This document shows positions 1-8,495 of a stretch of 64,000 nucleotides of DNA, in pieces. Both the position numbers and the translations under genes were made by a program. The number at the start of each line of letters is the position of its first letter. The first letter of the stretch is position 1. The notes beneath the pieces were generated by a model, which searched no databases, was not told the origin of the DNA, and saw nothing but the letters and a program-made list of their open reading frames with translations. Location: contig NZ_FUWJ01000002.1 of NCBI RefSeq assembly GCF_900167455.1, positions 496,305 to 560,304 of the forward strand, read 5' to 3'. This DNA comes from Enhydrobacter aerosaccus. GTDB taxonomy: Bacteria; Pseudomonadota; Alphaproteobacteria; Reyranellales; Reyranellaceae.

Positions 1-6
1 TTCCAT
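1..6 (-). CDS. atpA: F1 ATP synthase alpha subunit, first two codons only
   Basis: Only the start codon and one further codon (Met-Glu) lie in the window. The ATG directly abuts the atpH stop codon, the usual delta-then-alpha order of alphaproteobacterial F1 operons. The identification rests on this context and on the typical Met-Glu start of AtpA, not on protein sequence. Confidence 0.6.
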
Positions 7-570
7 TTAAGCAACTCCCTTCATGGCGAGCTGCAGGCGCTGCAGCTTGCTGCGGATGGATGAATCGAACAGGCGGGAACCGACTTTGACGACGAGGCCG
101 CCGAGAATGTCGGGATCAACCTGCGCATCGACGGAGACCTTGGCACCGCCCAGCACGCCCCGCAGCGTGTCGGTGAGCTGCTGCAGCTGCGCCTCGGTCA
201 GTGGAATGGCGGTGGTCACGGTCGCCGTGGTCTCGCCGCGACGGCGCGCCAGCTCGGCAAGGAACGCCTTGGCCATGCCGGGAAGATCCCTAGCGCGACC
301 ATTGGCGGCGACGGTGCCGACGAAATTGCGGGTCAGGCCCTGGATGCCGACCGCATCGAGCACCGCAAGCAGCCCCTTGGTCTGGGCGGCACGGCCGATG
401 ATCGGGCTGGCGATCAGCCGCGCGAGGTCCTTGCTCTCGGCGATCAGCTTGCGGATGGTGGCCAGGTCCTGCGCGACCTGGTCAAGAGCCCGCGCATTGT
501 CGGCCAGATCGAACAGCGCACTGGCATAGCGGTCGGCAACGGCCGATGTAGCCGAGGTAGCGTTTGACAC
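7..570 (-). CDS. atpH: ATP synthase F1 delta subunit
   Basis: This 187-residue protein is the delta subunit (OSCP family), part of the peripheral stator that joins the F1 catalytic head to the membrane b/b' subunits. The N-terminal helical domain (Val-Ala-Asp-Arg-Tyr-Ala-x-Ala-Leu-Phe, about residues 11-20) and the C-terminal DPDILGGLVVKVGSRLFDSS stretch are typical. The start is GTG, preceded by a purine-rich ribosome site (GGGGAGAGG). It is the first F1 gene; the next gene, atpA, starts right at its stop. The 185 bases up to priA presumably hold the F1 promoter, which I could not place. The F0 genes are in a separate operon near 53-55 kb. Confidence 0.97.
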   Translation of the reverse strand: MSNATSATSAVADRYASALFDLADNARALDQVAQDLATIRKLIAESKDLARLIASPIIGRAAQTKGLLAVLDAVGIQGLTRNFVGTVAANGRARDLPGMAKAFLAELARRRGETTATVTTAIPLTEAQLQQLTDTLRGVLGGAKVSVDAQVDPDILGGLVVKVGSRLFDSSIRSKLQRLQLAMKGVA

Positions 571-755
571 GTCGAAAGCCTCTCCCCTGCCGAGTCCGGC
601 TGGTAAGCCCTTGAAAACCCAAAGTCTTTCCCGGCAGAACGCCCCCTTTGTCGCGCGCCGCCCAGGCCGGAAAAGCGCGCGTTGCTACCATGCGCCCCTT
701 CCCGCTGCAAGGTCACTAAAGCCCCGTATTACCTGCCTTTTCCGCAATCCCCTCT

Positions 756-2939
756 CTACATGAAGGAATAGGGATCGATATCGATCTGCAGACGGACCGA
801 AGCCGGCAGGCCGATCTTGCTGAGCCAGGCGTGCAATAGCGGTTGCACCGCAATATCGCGCCCTGTCTTGAGCAGGAACCGCCGGCGATGCCGGCCGCGC
901 AGCAGCGCCAGCGGTGCGGTGGAAGGTCCGAGGACCGTGACGCCCGGCTGATGCGGTGCCTGGCGGGCGATGGCGGCACAGACGTTATCCACCAGGGCGG
1001 CATCGGGTCCGGAGACGACGAGCGCCGCCAGCCGACCATAGGGCGGCATGCCGGCGGCGGCGCGGCCCGCGAGCTCGGCCGTAACAAAGCGGTCACGATC
1101 GTTGGCCACCAGCGCCTGCATCACCGGATGCTCGGGCATGTGCGTTTGAACCAGCGCCCGGCCAGGCCGATCCTGTCGGCCGGCACGACCAGCCACTTGA
1201 TAGAGGAGCTGGAACGTCCGCTCGCCGGCGCGCAGGTCGCCGCCGTTCAATCCCAGATCGGCATCGACCACCACGACGAGCGTGAGATTGGGAAAGTGGT
1301 GGCCCTTCGCCGCCATCTGCGTGCCGATAAGGATGTCGATCTCGCCGGCAATCATGCGTTCGACGGCGGCCGTCGCCTCGGCGCGGCTGACGAGGCTGTC
1401 CGAGGTGAAGAGTTCGACCCGCGCCTCCGGAAAGAGCGCATGCGCCTCTTCCGCCAGCCGTTCCACGCCCGGTCCGCACGCCACGAAGTGATCGATGGCG
1501 CCGCAATGCTTGCAGGTCCGCGCCGGCGGCTCGCTGTAGCCGCAATGGTGGCAGATCAGCACGCGCCGGAAGCGATGCTCCACCAGCCAGGCCGAGCATT
1601 GCGGACATTCCAGCCCGTGACCGCAGGCACGACACAGCGTGATCGGGGCATAGCCGCGGCGATTGAGGAAGAGCAGCACCTGCTCGCCGGCTGCCAGCGT
1701 CTCCTTCATCGCGTCGATGACCGGCGGCGACAGCCAATGGCCGCGCGGCGGCGGCGCCTTGCGCAGATCGACGGCGGCAAGGGTCGCCAGTTTCTGGCCG
1801 CCGTGGCGTGCCGGCAGATGAAGCGCGCCATAGCGTCCCGCCGTGACGTTGGTGATGCTTTCGAGCGACGGCGTCGCCGAGGCAAGAACGACCGGGGCGG
1901 AAACGAGACGCGCGCGCACCACCGCCATGTCGCGCGCATTGTAGGTGACACCTTCTTCCTGCTTGAAGGAGCCGTCATGCTCCTCGTCGACGACGATCAG
2001 ACCGAGATCGGCGAAAGGCAGGAACAGGGCGGAGCGCGCGCCGACCACGACGCTGACGCGACCATCGGCAATGGCGCGCCAGGTCTCGCGCCGCTCGAGG
2101 CTGGTGAGATCCGAGTGCCACGATGCCGGTGCGGCGCCGAAGCGATCCTCGAAGCGTTTCAACCATTGCGCCGTCAGAGCGATCTCCGGCAACAGCACCA
2201 GGACCTGTCGCCGCTCCGCCAGCGTCGCCGCGATGGCTTCGAAATAGACTTCCGTCTTGCCGGCGCCCGGGACACCGTCGAGCAGAGTCGCGGAGAAAGC
2301 ATGGGCCTTCACCTTGTCGATCAGCGCATCCGCCACGCGTCTCTGTTCGGGGGAAAGCGTCGGACCATCGTGCAGGCCGTCCGGCTGCGGGAAGGATCGC
2401 CGCATGACCCGCGCCTCGGCCGACAGCAGGCCGATCGAGGCCATAGTCTTCACCACCGACGGACCGACGCCGGCAAGATGCGCGAGCTCCGCAACGGGCA
2501 TGGCCGGCCCATCCTTCAGCGCCTCGAGCACGCGGCGCCGTGCCGCGGTAAGCTTGAGGTCGGTGTCGCCGATGGCCTCGGCCGGGCGATAGACGAGTTC
2601 GGTCCGGGGCGCCTCGAGCGCGGATGTCGATCCCATGGTCATGCGCAACACCGCGCCCGGCGGCGCCAGAGTGTAGGCGGCGACCCAATCGACGAAGCGA
2701 CGCAGCGTCTCCGCCATCGGCCGCGCCGGCAGCACACTGACGATATCGCGCAGCTTCTCGCGCGGCACCTCGCCCGTCCCCTCGCCCCAAACCACCCCCA
2801 ATATTTCGCGCTTGCCCAGCGGCACGACCACGAAGCTGCCCGCCGGAACCTCCAGACTGTCGGGCACGCTGTAGTCGTAGGCATCGGCAAGCGGCAGCGG
2901 CAGCAGGACCTTCACCGTCCTGAGGTCGATGTTTTCCAC
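756..2939 (-). CDS. priA: Primosomal replication restart helicase PriA
   Basis: PriA is a 3'-to-5' superfamily 2 helicase that reloads the replisome at collapsed forks. The N-terminal 3'-DNA-binding domain begins near [20 protein letters not shown] Walker A motif (GVPGAGKTE), a DEEH Walker B box and the CxxC zinc-finger clusters (CRACG, CPQC, CHHC, CKHC) follow in the usual order. I prefer the GTG at 2939 (727 residues), which puts the conserved N-terminus about eight residues in. An ATG at 3035 in the same frame would add 32 residues without family resemblance and leave only 13 bases to the divergent fsa gene. Confidence 0.95.
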   Translation of the reverse strand: MENIDLRTVKVLLPLPLADAYDYSVPDSLEVPAGSFVVVPLGKREILGVVWGEGTGEVPREKLRDIVSVLPARPMAETLRRFVDWVAAYTLAPPGAVLRMTMGSTSALEAPRTELVYRPAEAIGDTDLKLTAARRRVLEALKDGPAMPVAELAHLAGVGPSVVKTMASIGLLSAEARVMRRSFPQPDGLHDGPTLSPEQRRVADALIDKVKAHAFSATLLDGVPGAGKTEVYFEAIAATLAERRQVLVLLPEIALTAQWLKRFEDRFGAAPASWHSDLTSLERRETWRAIADGRVSVVVGARSALFLPFADLGLIVVDEEHDGSFKQEEGVTYNARDMAVVRARLVSAPVVLASATPSLESITNVTAGRYGALHLPARHGGQKLATLAAVDLRKAPPPRGHWLSPPVIDAMKETLAAGEQVLLFLNRRGYAPITLCRACGHGLECPQCSAWLVEHRFRRVLICHHCGYSEPPARTCKHCGAIDHFVACGPGVERLAEEAHALFPEARVELFTSDSLVSRAEATAAVERMIAGEIDILIGTQMAAKGHHFPNLTLVVVVDADLGLNGGDLRAGERTFQLLYQVAGRAGRQDRPGRALVQTHMPEHPVMQALVANDRDRFVTAELAGRAAAGMPPYGRLAALVVSGPDAALVDNVCAAIARQAPHQPGVTVLGPSTAPLALLRGRHRRRFLLKTGRDIAVQPLLHAWLSKIGLPASVRLQIDIDPYSFM

Positions 2940-3048
2940 CGATTCCGGACGCGCCGGTCCCAACCCCTCGGCTTGTGGCTGCGAGGGCGAATCGCTAGAA
3001 ATTGCGGCGGCGCGCCAATCCGAACCACTGGCCATTGGGGTATTTTAT

Positions 3049-3705
3049 ATGAAGTTCTTTGTCGATACCGCCGATGTCGCCGAGATCAAGGACCTCGCGT
3101 CGTCGGGGCTCTTGGATGGCGTCACGACCAATCCCTCGCTGATCATGAAGGCCGGCCGGCCCATGCTCGAGGTGATCAAGGAAATCTGCGCCATCGTTCC
3201 TGGCCCGGTCAGCGCCGAAACGGTCGCGACCGACCACAAGAAGATGCTCGAAGAGGGCAGAAAGCTCGCCAAGATCGCCAAGAACGTGGCGGTGAAGGTG
3301 CCGCTGACGCCCGACGGGCTCAAGACCTGCAAGGCGCTGGCGGCCGAAGGCACGATGGTGAACGTCACCCTGTGCTTCTCCGCTGCGCAGGCGCTGCTCG
3401 CGGCCAAGGCCGGCGCCACCTTCGTGTCGCCGTTCGTCGGTCGTCTCGACGATATCGGCCAGGACGGCATGTATCTCATCGAAGAGATCATGACGATCTA
3501 TCGCCAGTATCCCGATCTCAAGACGCAGGTGCTGGTGGCCTCTGTCCGCCATAGCCAGCATGTCGTGCAGGCCGCCAAGCTCGGCGCTCATGTCGCGACC
3601 GTGCCACCGGCGGTCTTGCGCAGCCTGTTCAAGCACGTCCTGACCGACAACGGTCTCAAGGCTTTTCTCGACGACTGGGCCAAGACCGGCCAGTCGATCC
3701 TCTAG
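3049..3705 (+). CDS. fsa: Fructose-6-phosphate aldolase / small transaldolase family protein
   Basis: This 218-residue protein belongs to the short transaldolase family (FsaA/TalC/MipB), class I aldolases that work through a Schiff base in sugar phosphate metabolism. [16 protein letters not shown] at the start, GVTTNPSL, the catalytic-lysine segment [12 protein letters not shown] and [10 protein letters not shown] all fit. Length matches the family. Whether it acts as aldolase or transaldolase cannot be decided by eye. It is divergent from priA and 15 bases upstream of the DUF484 gene, which in turn precedes xerC, so the three probably form an operon. Confidence 0.93.
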   Translation: MKFFVDTADVAEIKDLASSGLLDGVTTNPSLIMKAGRPMLEVIKEICAIVPGPVSAETVATDHKKMLEEGRKLAKIAKNVAVKVPLTPDGLKTCKALAAEGTMVNVTLCFSAAQALLAAKAGATFVSPFVGRLDDIGQDGMYLIEEIMTIYRQYPDLKTQVLVASVRHSQHVVQAAKLGAHVATVPPAVLRSLFKHVLTDNGLKAFLDDWAKTGQSIL

Positions 3706-3720
3706 GCGCGGAGATCGGGG

Positions 3721-4452
3721 ATGGCGAACGACGGTATCGTTACGGCGCCGGACGGATCGGGCCGGCAGGTCAAGCTGATCACCGCTGACGACGTCGTCGC
3801 CTATCTGAAGGCGCATCCCGACTTCTTTACCAAGCAAGCCGAGCTGGCGGCCGAGCTCGGCCTGTCCTCCGCTCTGCAGGGGCCGGGCGTGATCGACATG
3901 CAGCAGGCGATCCTCAAGCGCCTGCGCGGCGAGATCGATCGTCTCAAGAGCGAGCGCACCGAGATCATCGCCAATTCCAAGCAGAACCAGATCGTCCAGA
4001 ATCGCATCCAGGCGGCGGTCATCAGCATCATCCAGGCGCCGACCTTCGAGAAGATGATCCAGGTCGTGACTCACGACCTGCCGGAACTCCTGGACGTCGA
4101 CTTCATCACTCTGGCGATCGAGGCCAATGCCGACGCACCGCGGAAGGCGCCGGTGCGCGGCATCTACGTTCTGGCGCCGGGCGCGATCGATGTTGCGATC
4201 GGCGAGGAAAAGCATGCGCGGCTGCGCAGCAACGTCGCTGGCGAGGAAGCCTTCTTCGGCGATGTCGCCCGCTTCGTGCAGTCCGACGTCCTGCTGCGCC
4301 TGCGCGTCTCCACCGGTTCGCCCGATGGCGTGATGTGCTTCGGATCGCGCAATCCGGAGGCGTTCGGACCGGACATGGCGACCGAGCTGCTGTTCTTTCT
4401 GGCCAAGGTGCTGGAAAACACGATCCGCGCCTGGCTCGATCTGCCGGAATAG
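3721..4452 (+). CDS. DUF484 family protein
   Basis: This 243-residue protein matches the DUF484 family, whose members have a GAF-like fold and commonly sit directly before xerC. The segment VVAYLKAHPDFFTKQAELAA near the N-terminus is the family hallmark. A short helical stretch rich in Arg, Lys and Glu follows (about residues 65-85), then a GAF-like part ending in LLFFLAKVLENTIRAWLDLP. Its role is not established; a link to chromosome dimer resolution is suggested only by conserved neighbourhood. It lies 9 bases before xerC. Confidence 0.9.
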   Translation: MANDGIVTAPDGSGRQVKLITADDVVAYLKAHPDFFTKQAELAAELGLSSALQGPGVIDMQQAILKRLRGEIDRLKSERTEIIANSKQNQIVQNRIQAAVISIIQAPTFEKMIQVVTHDLPELLDVDFITLAIEANADAPRKAPVRGIYVLAPGAIDVAIGEEKHARLRSNVAGEEAFFGDVARFVQSDVLLRLRVSTGSPDGVMCFGSRNPEAFGPDMATELLFFLAKVLENTIRAWLDLPE

Positions 4453-4461
4453 AAACGCTCC

Positions 4462-5403
4462 ATGGCCATGAGCCTGACAGCCGCACGGGAGGCCTGGAGG
4501 GACTGGCTCAAGAGCGAACGTCGGCTCGCGGCGCATACCCTGGTCGCCTACGAACACGACGTCGCGACCTTCCTCGATTTCATGACGACCTATCTCGGCG
4601 CGCCGCCGACCTTGACGGCGCTGGAGAAGCTGAAGCCCGCCGAGTTTCGCGCCTGGCTTGCGGACCGTGCGCATCAGGGGCTGGCGCGCACCTCGACCGC
4701 ACGCGCCTTCTCGTCCGTGCGGTCCTTCTTCCGCTTCCTCGACAAGAACAAGCTCGCCCACAATGCCAGCATCGGCGCGCTCAAGACTCCGAAGCTGCCG
4801 CATTCGGTGCCGAAGGCGCTGTCCGAACCGGACATGGAGGGTGTGCTGGACGCCGAGTCGGAACAGGACCGCGCGCCCTGGATCGACAGGCGCGACACAG
4901 CCGTCCTGCTGCTGCTCTACGGTGCCGGGCTGCGCATCGCCGAGGCGCTGGAACTGACAAAGGGCACCGTCGAGGGACTTCTCAAGGCAGGGCAGGACAC
5001 GCTGGCTGTCACCGGCAAGGGCAACAAGACCCGGATCGTCCCGCTCCTGCCGCAGACGCTCGAGGCGCTGGTCGCGTATCGCGACTCCTGCCCCTATCTG
5101 GCCGCCCTCGCCCCCCACCATGCCTTTTTCCTCGGCGCGCGTGGCGGGCCGCTCGATCCGGCCATCATCCAGAAACGCGTGCGCGAGATTCGCCGGCAGC
5201 TCGGCCTGCCCGAAAGCGTCACGCCGCATGCGTTGCGTCATTCATTCGCGACCCACCTGCTCGGCGCCGGCGGCGATCTGCGCACCATCCAGGAACTGCT
5301 GGGCCACGCCAGCCTGTCGACCACCCAGCGCTACACCGATGTCGACAGTGCCCGGCTGAGCGCCGTCTATCGCGCCGCCCATCCGCGCGCCAAGCTCCGC
5401 TGA
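4462..5403 (+). CDS. xerC: Tyrosine recombinase XerC
   Basis: XerC (313 residues) with XerD resolves chromosome dimers at dif during division. An N-terminal SAM-like core-binding domain (about 10-100) is followed by the catalytic domain. The tyrosine recombinase residues can be placed: Arg in YGAGLRIAEAL, Lys in VTGKGNKTR, His and Arg in HALRHSFATHLL, His in LLGHASLSTTQ, and the nucleophilic Tyr in QRYTDV. The operon context with DUF484 supports XerC rather than a phage integrase. Confidence 0.95.
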   Translation: MAMSLTAAREAWRDWLKSERRLAAHTLVAYEHDVATFLDFMTTYLGAPPTLTALEKLKPAEFRAWLADRAHQGLARTSTARAFSSVRSFFRFLDKNKLAHNASIGALKTPKLPHSVPKALSEPDMEGVLDAESEQDRAPWIDRRDTAVLLLLYGAGLRIAEALELTKGTVEGLLKAGQDTLAVTGKGNKTRIVPLLPQTLEALVAYRDSCPYLAALAPHHAFFLGARGGPLDPAIIQKRVREIRRQLGLPESVTPHALRHSFATHLLGAGGDLRTIQELLGHASLSTTQRYTDVDSARLSAVYRAAHPRAKLR

Positions 5404-5419
5404 GCGGCTTGACAAGGAC

Positions 5420-5450
5420 GGCGATCGCGGGATCGCCATTAAATAAATGG
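5420..5450. repeat. Two abutting hairpins between convergent genes
   Basis: Two perfect inverted repeats overlap here. GGCGATC/GATCGCC (5420-5437) has a four-base loop. CCATT-AAATA-AATGG (5436-5450) follows directly. They lie after xerC and before the convergent reductase gene, so a role as xerC terminator is possible, although there is no clear T-run. The second motif recurs in related form at 55456-55476. Confidence 0.5.
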
Positions 5451-5596
5451 AACAATAATGGGAGCTGGATCCTGCCGAGGTGAGTCACGGTATGCTGGGA
5501 TCGGGGCGCTCGCTCGCGGGACATGGTTCCACCGGCAATCATAAGGCCGGGCCCGCAACCAACCGATTCCGGTCGCCAACGCGACCTTCGACCCGG

Positions 5597-6130
5597 CTAA
5601 GCCGGATGTGCCACCTCATAAACGAGATGCAGCGCCCCACGCGATCGCTGCGTACAGCTCGCCAGACGCAGATGGAGTTCCGGCGTCCCTGGCCGAAACA
5701 GAGGGATGCCGTCCCCCAGAACGATCGGGATGAGGGCCATCTCCAGCACGTCAAACCGGCGGGCAGCGATCATCCCCTGGATCACCTGGCTGCCCCCTTC
5801 GATCCAGACGCGGCGGCAGCCGCCCTGCTCGAACCCGGCCGCGACAGCGCCGAGATCGCCCGACCGTGCTTCGACGCCCTCCGGCGGGTCGGGCAAGGGC
5901 CGATGGGTCATGACGATGGTGCGCTTGCCAGGATAGGGCCAGTCGCCCATCCGGCGAATCGCCTCGTAGGTCTGCCGCCCCATCAGGATGCCGTCGACGC
6001 CGGCCAGGAAGGCGCCGATACCGAACTCCTCTGCCGGATAGCCTTCCAACCAGTCGAACGAGCCATCCGGCCGGGCGATCTTGCCGTCCAGGGAAACGGC
6101 GATGTGGCAGTGCCATACGGTTCCAGTCAT
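5597..6130 (-). CDS. Dihydrofolate reductase family protein (RibD C-terminal-like)
   Basis: This 177-residue protein has the fold of the dihydrofolate reductase/RibD C-terminal family, NADPH-dependent reductases of varied substrate. Supporting segments are HIAVSLDGKIARPDGSFDWL at the start, GILMGRQTYEAIR, and the C-terminal glycine-rich WIEGGSQVIQGMI followed by PIVLGDGIPLF. These are typical of the YyaP/YwjB type rather than the essential FolA. The substrate is unknown. It is convergent with xerC and divergent from the small secreted protein gene. Confidence 0.85.
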   Translation of the reverse strand: MTGTVWHCHIAVSLDGKIARPDGSFDWLEGYPAEEFGIGAFLAGVDGILMGRQTYEAIRRMGDWPYPGKRTIVMTHRPLPDPPEGVEARSGDLGAVAAGFEQGGCRRVWIEGGSQVIQGMIAARRFDVLEMALIPIVLGDGIPLFRPGTPELHLRLASCTQRSRGALHLVYEVAHPA

Positions 6131-6190
6131 CGGGTCGAACTCTCTCCTCGCCTTCGGCTGTGAGACTTTGGCAATTTAGGCGAAAGGCGT

Positions 6191-6218
6191 GGGAATAAGT
6201 CGTCCTCGCGAGCGTCTC
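6191..6218 (+). promoter_or_regulatory. ECF-sigma-type promoter
   Basis: GGGAATAA (6191-6198) and CGTCTC (6213-6218) are separated so that GGGAAT and CGTCTC are 16 bases apart. This matches the general GGGAAT / CGTC pattern of many ECF sigma promoters. It lies about 35 bases upstream of the small secreted protein gene, which is followed by an ECF sigma and its anti-sigma. Autoregulation is therefore inferred. Confidence 0.55.
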
Positions 6219-6252
6219 TCTCCTGTCAGCACCCGCACGCAGGAGATACCGC

Positions 6253-6630
6253 ATGAAATTGCTCGTCCTTACCGCCCTCGCCACGACCGTCGCCGCCACC
6301 GCGGCCTTCGCCGGCGAACCCGCCGCCACGGCGCCAATGGCCAAAAACGGCATGTTCGTCGACGCCAAGGGCATGACCCTCTACACCTTCGACAAGGATA
6401 CGGCCGGCAAATCGGTCTGCAACGGTCCCTGCGCCACCAACTGGCCGCCGCTGGCGGTTGCCGACGGCGCCAAGGCCTCCGGCGACTGGTCGATCGTCAC
6501 CCGAGACGACGGGCTGAAGCAGTGGGCCTACAAAGGCAAGCCGGTCTACGCCTGGAGCAAGGACAGCAAGCCCGGCGATACGACCGGCGATGGCTTCCTG
6601 AATGGTGCCTGGCACGTGGCCAAGCCCTGA
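6253..6630 (+). CDS. Secreted Yx(FWY)xxD repeat protein (COG4315-like)
   Basis: This 125-residue exported protein has an N-terminal signal peptide (MKLLVLTALATTVAATAAFA, cleavage near residue 20). Two short repeats of the lipoprotein family with the Yx(FWY)xxD motif follow: LYTFDKD with its partner CNGPCATNWPPL, and PVYAWSKD. The start has a good AGGAG site. Function of the family is not established; such proteins often accompany ECF sigma modules. Here it is first gene behind an ECF-like promoter and 77 bases before the sigma factor, so it is probably a target of that sigma. Confidence 0.85.
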   Translation: MKLLVLTALATTVAATAAFAGEPAATAPMAKNGMFVDAKGMTLYTFDKDTAGKSVCNGPCATNWPPLAVADGAKASGDWSIVTRDDGLKQWAYKGKPVYAWSKDSKPGDTTGDGFLNGAWHVAKP

Positions 6631-6707
6631 GCCGCTTCGGGACGCCGGCCGCCCGTCCCCACTCCCTCCGGCCGGCGTCCCTTCTTTTGCCCTAGACTGC
6701 CGCCTGC

Positions 6708-7214
6708 ATGGCCGACGCCACAGCCCTTCTCGAGCCGCAGATCCCGGCGCTGCGCCGCTACGCCTATGCCTTGCTGCGCGACCACGATCTCGCCGACGAT
6801 CTGGTGCAGGACACGCTCGAACGCGCGCTGGCGCGCTGGACGCAGCGCCGCGACGATGGCGACTTGCGCGCCTGGCTGTTCACCATCCAGCGCAACCTCT
6901 ATGTCAGCGGTGGGCGCCAGCGGCGCCGTCGTGGCCCGGCGATCGGCCTCGACGAGGCGTTGCTGCCCGGCACGGCCCCCAAGCAGGAGGCGGCTCTCGA
7001 GGTACACGACGTGCTGGCCGCCCTGGAGCAACTGCCCGAAGAGCAGAAATCACTCCTGCTGCTGGTGGGGGTCGAAGACTTCTCTTACGACGACGCCGCG
7101 CGGATCCTGGATCTGCCGATCGGCACCGTCATGTCGCGGCTGTCGCGCGCCCGGCAGCGGCTGCGGTCGATCGTCGAGACCGGCAAGACGACGTTTCTTC
7201 GGAGAGTGAAATGA
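6708..7214 (+). CDS. RNA polymerase sigma factor, ECF family
   Basis: This 168-residue sigma factor has region 2 (LRRYAYALLRDHDLADDLVQ, with the DDLVQDT motif) and region 4 (LEQLPEEQKSLLLLVGVEDF followed by IGTVMSRLSRARQRLR). Region 3 is missing, as expected of ECF sigma factors. Its stop overlaps the anti-sigma gene by four bases (ATGA), so the two are translationally coupled. The upstream GGGAAT/CGTC-type promoter is the likely self-regulated site. The inducing signal is unknown. Confidence 0.93.
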   Translation: MADATALLEPQIPALRRYAYALLRDHDLADDLVQDTLERALARWTQRRDDGDLRAWLFTIQRNLYVSGGRQRRRRGPAIGLDEALLPGTAPKQEAALEVHDVLAALEQLPEEQKSLLLLVGVEDFSYDDAARILDLPIGTVMSRLSRARQRLRSIVETGKTTFLRRVK

Positions 7215-8014
7215 CTGGCGACCCTGCCGCTATCGTCGAGGACGATCTGCAGGCCTATGTCGATGGGCGATTGACGGGCGAGCGACTGGCCGCGGTCGAA
7301 GCCCATCTTGCACAACATCCCGATCTGCGCGAGCGCCTCGCGATCGAGCAGCGTCAGCGGGCCCAGCTGCGCGGCCAGCTCGAGGCCAAATTCGCCGAAC
7401 CGATTCCGGCGCGGCTGCGGATCGCGAATATCCGCGCGGCACGCCGCCATCGCTGGCTGCGTGGATTTGGCATCGCCGCGGCAGGGCTGCTGCTGTTCGC
7501 GGCCGGCGCCGGCGCGGGCTGGTTCATCGGCCATCGCAGCCCCGATATTGCCGCCGCACCGGCAACATCGGCGGTGGCGCAGAACGCAGCGGTGGCCTAC
7601 CGCACCTATGTCGTCGAAGTGGCGCATCCGGTCGAGGTCGATGCGCAGCATCAGGCGCATCTGCTGCAATGGCTGTCGCGCCGCCTCGGCAAGCCGCTGG
7701 TCGCGCCCGATCTCGCCCCCTTCGGCTATCGTCTGATGGGAGGCCGCCTGTTGCCGGCTGGCAGCGGCGCGGCGGCCCAGCTGATGTACGACGATGCCAG
7801 CGGCAAGCGCCTTACCGTGTATGTGCGCGCCGCCGAAGGGAGCGAGACCGCCTTCCGGTTCCAGCACGAGGGTGAGGCCTCGACCTTCGCCTGGATCGAC
7901 CAGGGCTTCGGCTTCGCCGTCACCGGCATGCTGCCGCGCGAGGAATTGCTGCCCATCGCCGAGGCGGTCTATCACGGCTTCGCAGGCGACGCCGACACGA
8001 CGAGGAAGAATTAG
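7211..8014 (+). CDS. Membrane anti-sigma factor
   Basis: This 267-residue protein has a cytoplasmic N-terminal part with a zinc-less anti-sigma helix set (DDLQAYVDGRLTGERLAAVE, then HLAQHPDLRERLA). One membrane helix follows (FGIAAAGLLLFAAGAGAGWF, about residues 85-105), then a periplasmic domain. This is the layout of anti-sigma factors that hold an ECF sigma at the membrane. The ATG overlaps the sigma stop. The periplasmic part (VEVAHPVEVDAQHQAHLLQW onward) resembles sensor domains of Fec/RsiW-like regulators found in alphaproteobacteria. Confidence 0.85.
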   Translation: MTGDPAAIVEDDLQAYVDGRLTGERLAAVEAHLAQHPDLRERLAIEQRQRAQLRGQLEAKFAEPIPARLRIANIRAARRHRWLRGFGIAAAGLLLFAAGAGAGWFIGHRSPDIAAAPATSAVAQNAAVAYRTYVVEVAHPVEVDAQHQAHLLQWLSRRLGKPLVAPDLAPFGYRLMGGRLLPAGSGAAAQLMYDDASGKRLTVYVRAAEGSETAFRFQHEGEASTFAWIDQGFGFAVTGMLPREELLPIAEAVYHGFAGDADTTRKN

Positions 8015-8021
8015 GCCTGCC

Positions 8022-8085
8022 GGGGGCGCGCCACTCCAGTGGCGCGTCTTATTTCCTGAGCGCGCCACTGGAGTGGCACGCCCCC
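8022..8085. repeat. Long hairpin between convergent genes, with nested palindromes
   Basis: Arms of about 25 bases (8022-8046 and 8060-8085, one or two mismatches) enclose a short AT-rich loop. Each arm is itself a palindrome (CGCGCCACT next to AGTGGCGCG). It sits between the anti-sigma gene and the convergent small membrane protein gene, suggesting a bidirectional terminator or a REP-like element. Confidence 0.7.
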
Positions 8086-8092
8086 AGCGCGA

Positions 8093-8359
8093 TCATTTGT
8101 CCGGATCGGTGAGGTCCTCGAACTCGTGCAGATGGCGCGGCGCCCAGCGATGGTTGCGTGCCTTCACGATCCAGCGCGAGAGAAGCGGCCAGCGCCGTCG
8201 CGCCGCCTTCACGTAGTGCCGGCCGGCATCGAATTCGGTTGCGAACAGATAGAGCGCGAGGACGAAGAAGATCCAGCCCTGCAGGATCGGCAGCAGGCCG
8301 CCGACCACGGACATGATCAGACAGGCGATGATCGCCAGCGCCATCAACGGCTTGCGCAT
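8093..8359 (-). CDS. Small inner membrane protein of unknown function
   Basis: This 88-residue protein has a hydrophobic N-terminal half with two membrane segments (about 5-22 and 26-42). The segment GGLLPILQGWIFFVLALYLF resembles the PGPGW type of small membrane proteins. A basic cytoplasmic tail ends in HEFEDLTD. No function can be assigned. It is followed by the convergent sigma/anti-sigma unit, and no operon partner is evident. Confidence 0.75.
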   Translation of the reverse strand: MRKPLMALAIIACLIMSVVGGLLPILQGWIFFVLALYLFATEFDAGRHYVKAARRRWPLLSRWIVKARNHRWAPRHLHEFEDLTDPDK

Positions 8360-8495
8360 GCGGGCTCCTGGATCGCGTTCATCCCAGCCGAAGCCAATGC
8401 CCGCGCGCCGTCAAGGTTCCTCGGCGGCCGAGAGCCATCACATACGAACTTCTGCCGCCGCTCTTGCCCTGCTGTGGACGGAGCGCCCTGTTCGG

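Noticed and set aside
843-3554. Plus-strand frame across priA and into fsa
   Set aside because: Runs antisense to priA and out of frame over fsa; no family match.
5409-5444. TTGACA after xerC as a promoter
   Set aside because: No -10 element at a usable distance and no gene downstream on the plus strand.
5219-5542. Minus-strand frame of 107 codons after xerC
   Set aside because: Half of it is antisense to xerC, and the rest spans the hairpins; no ribosome site or family likeness.
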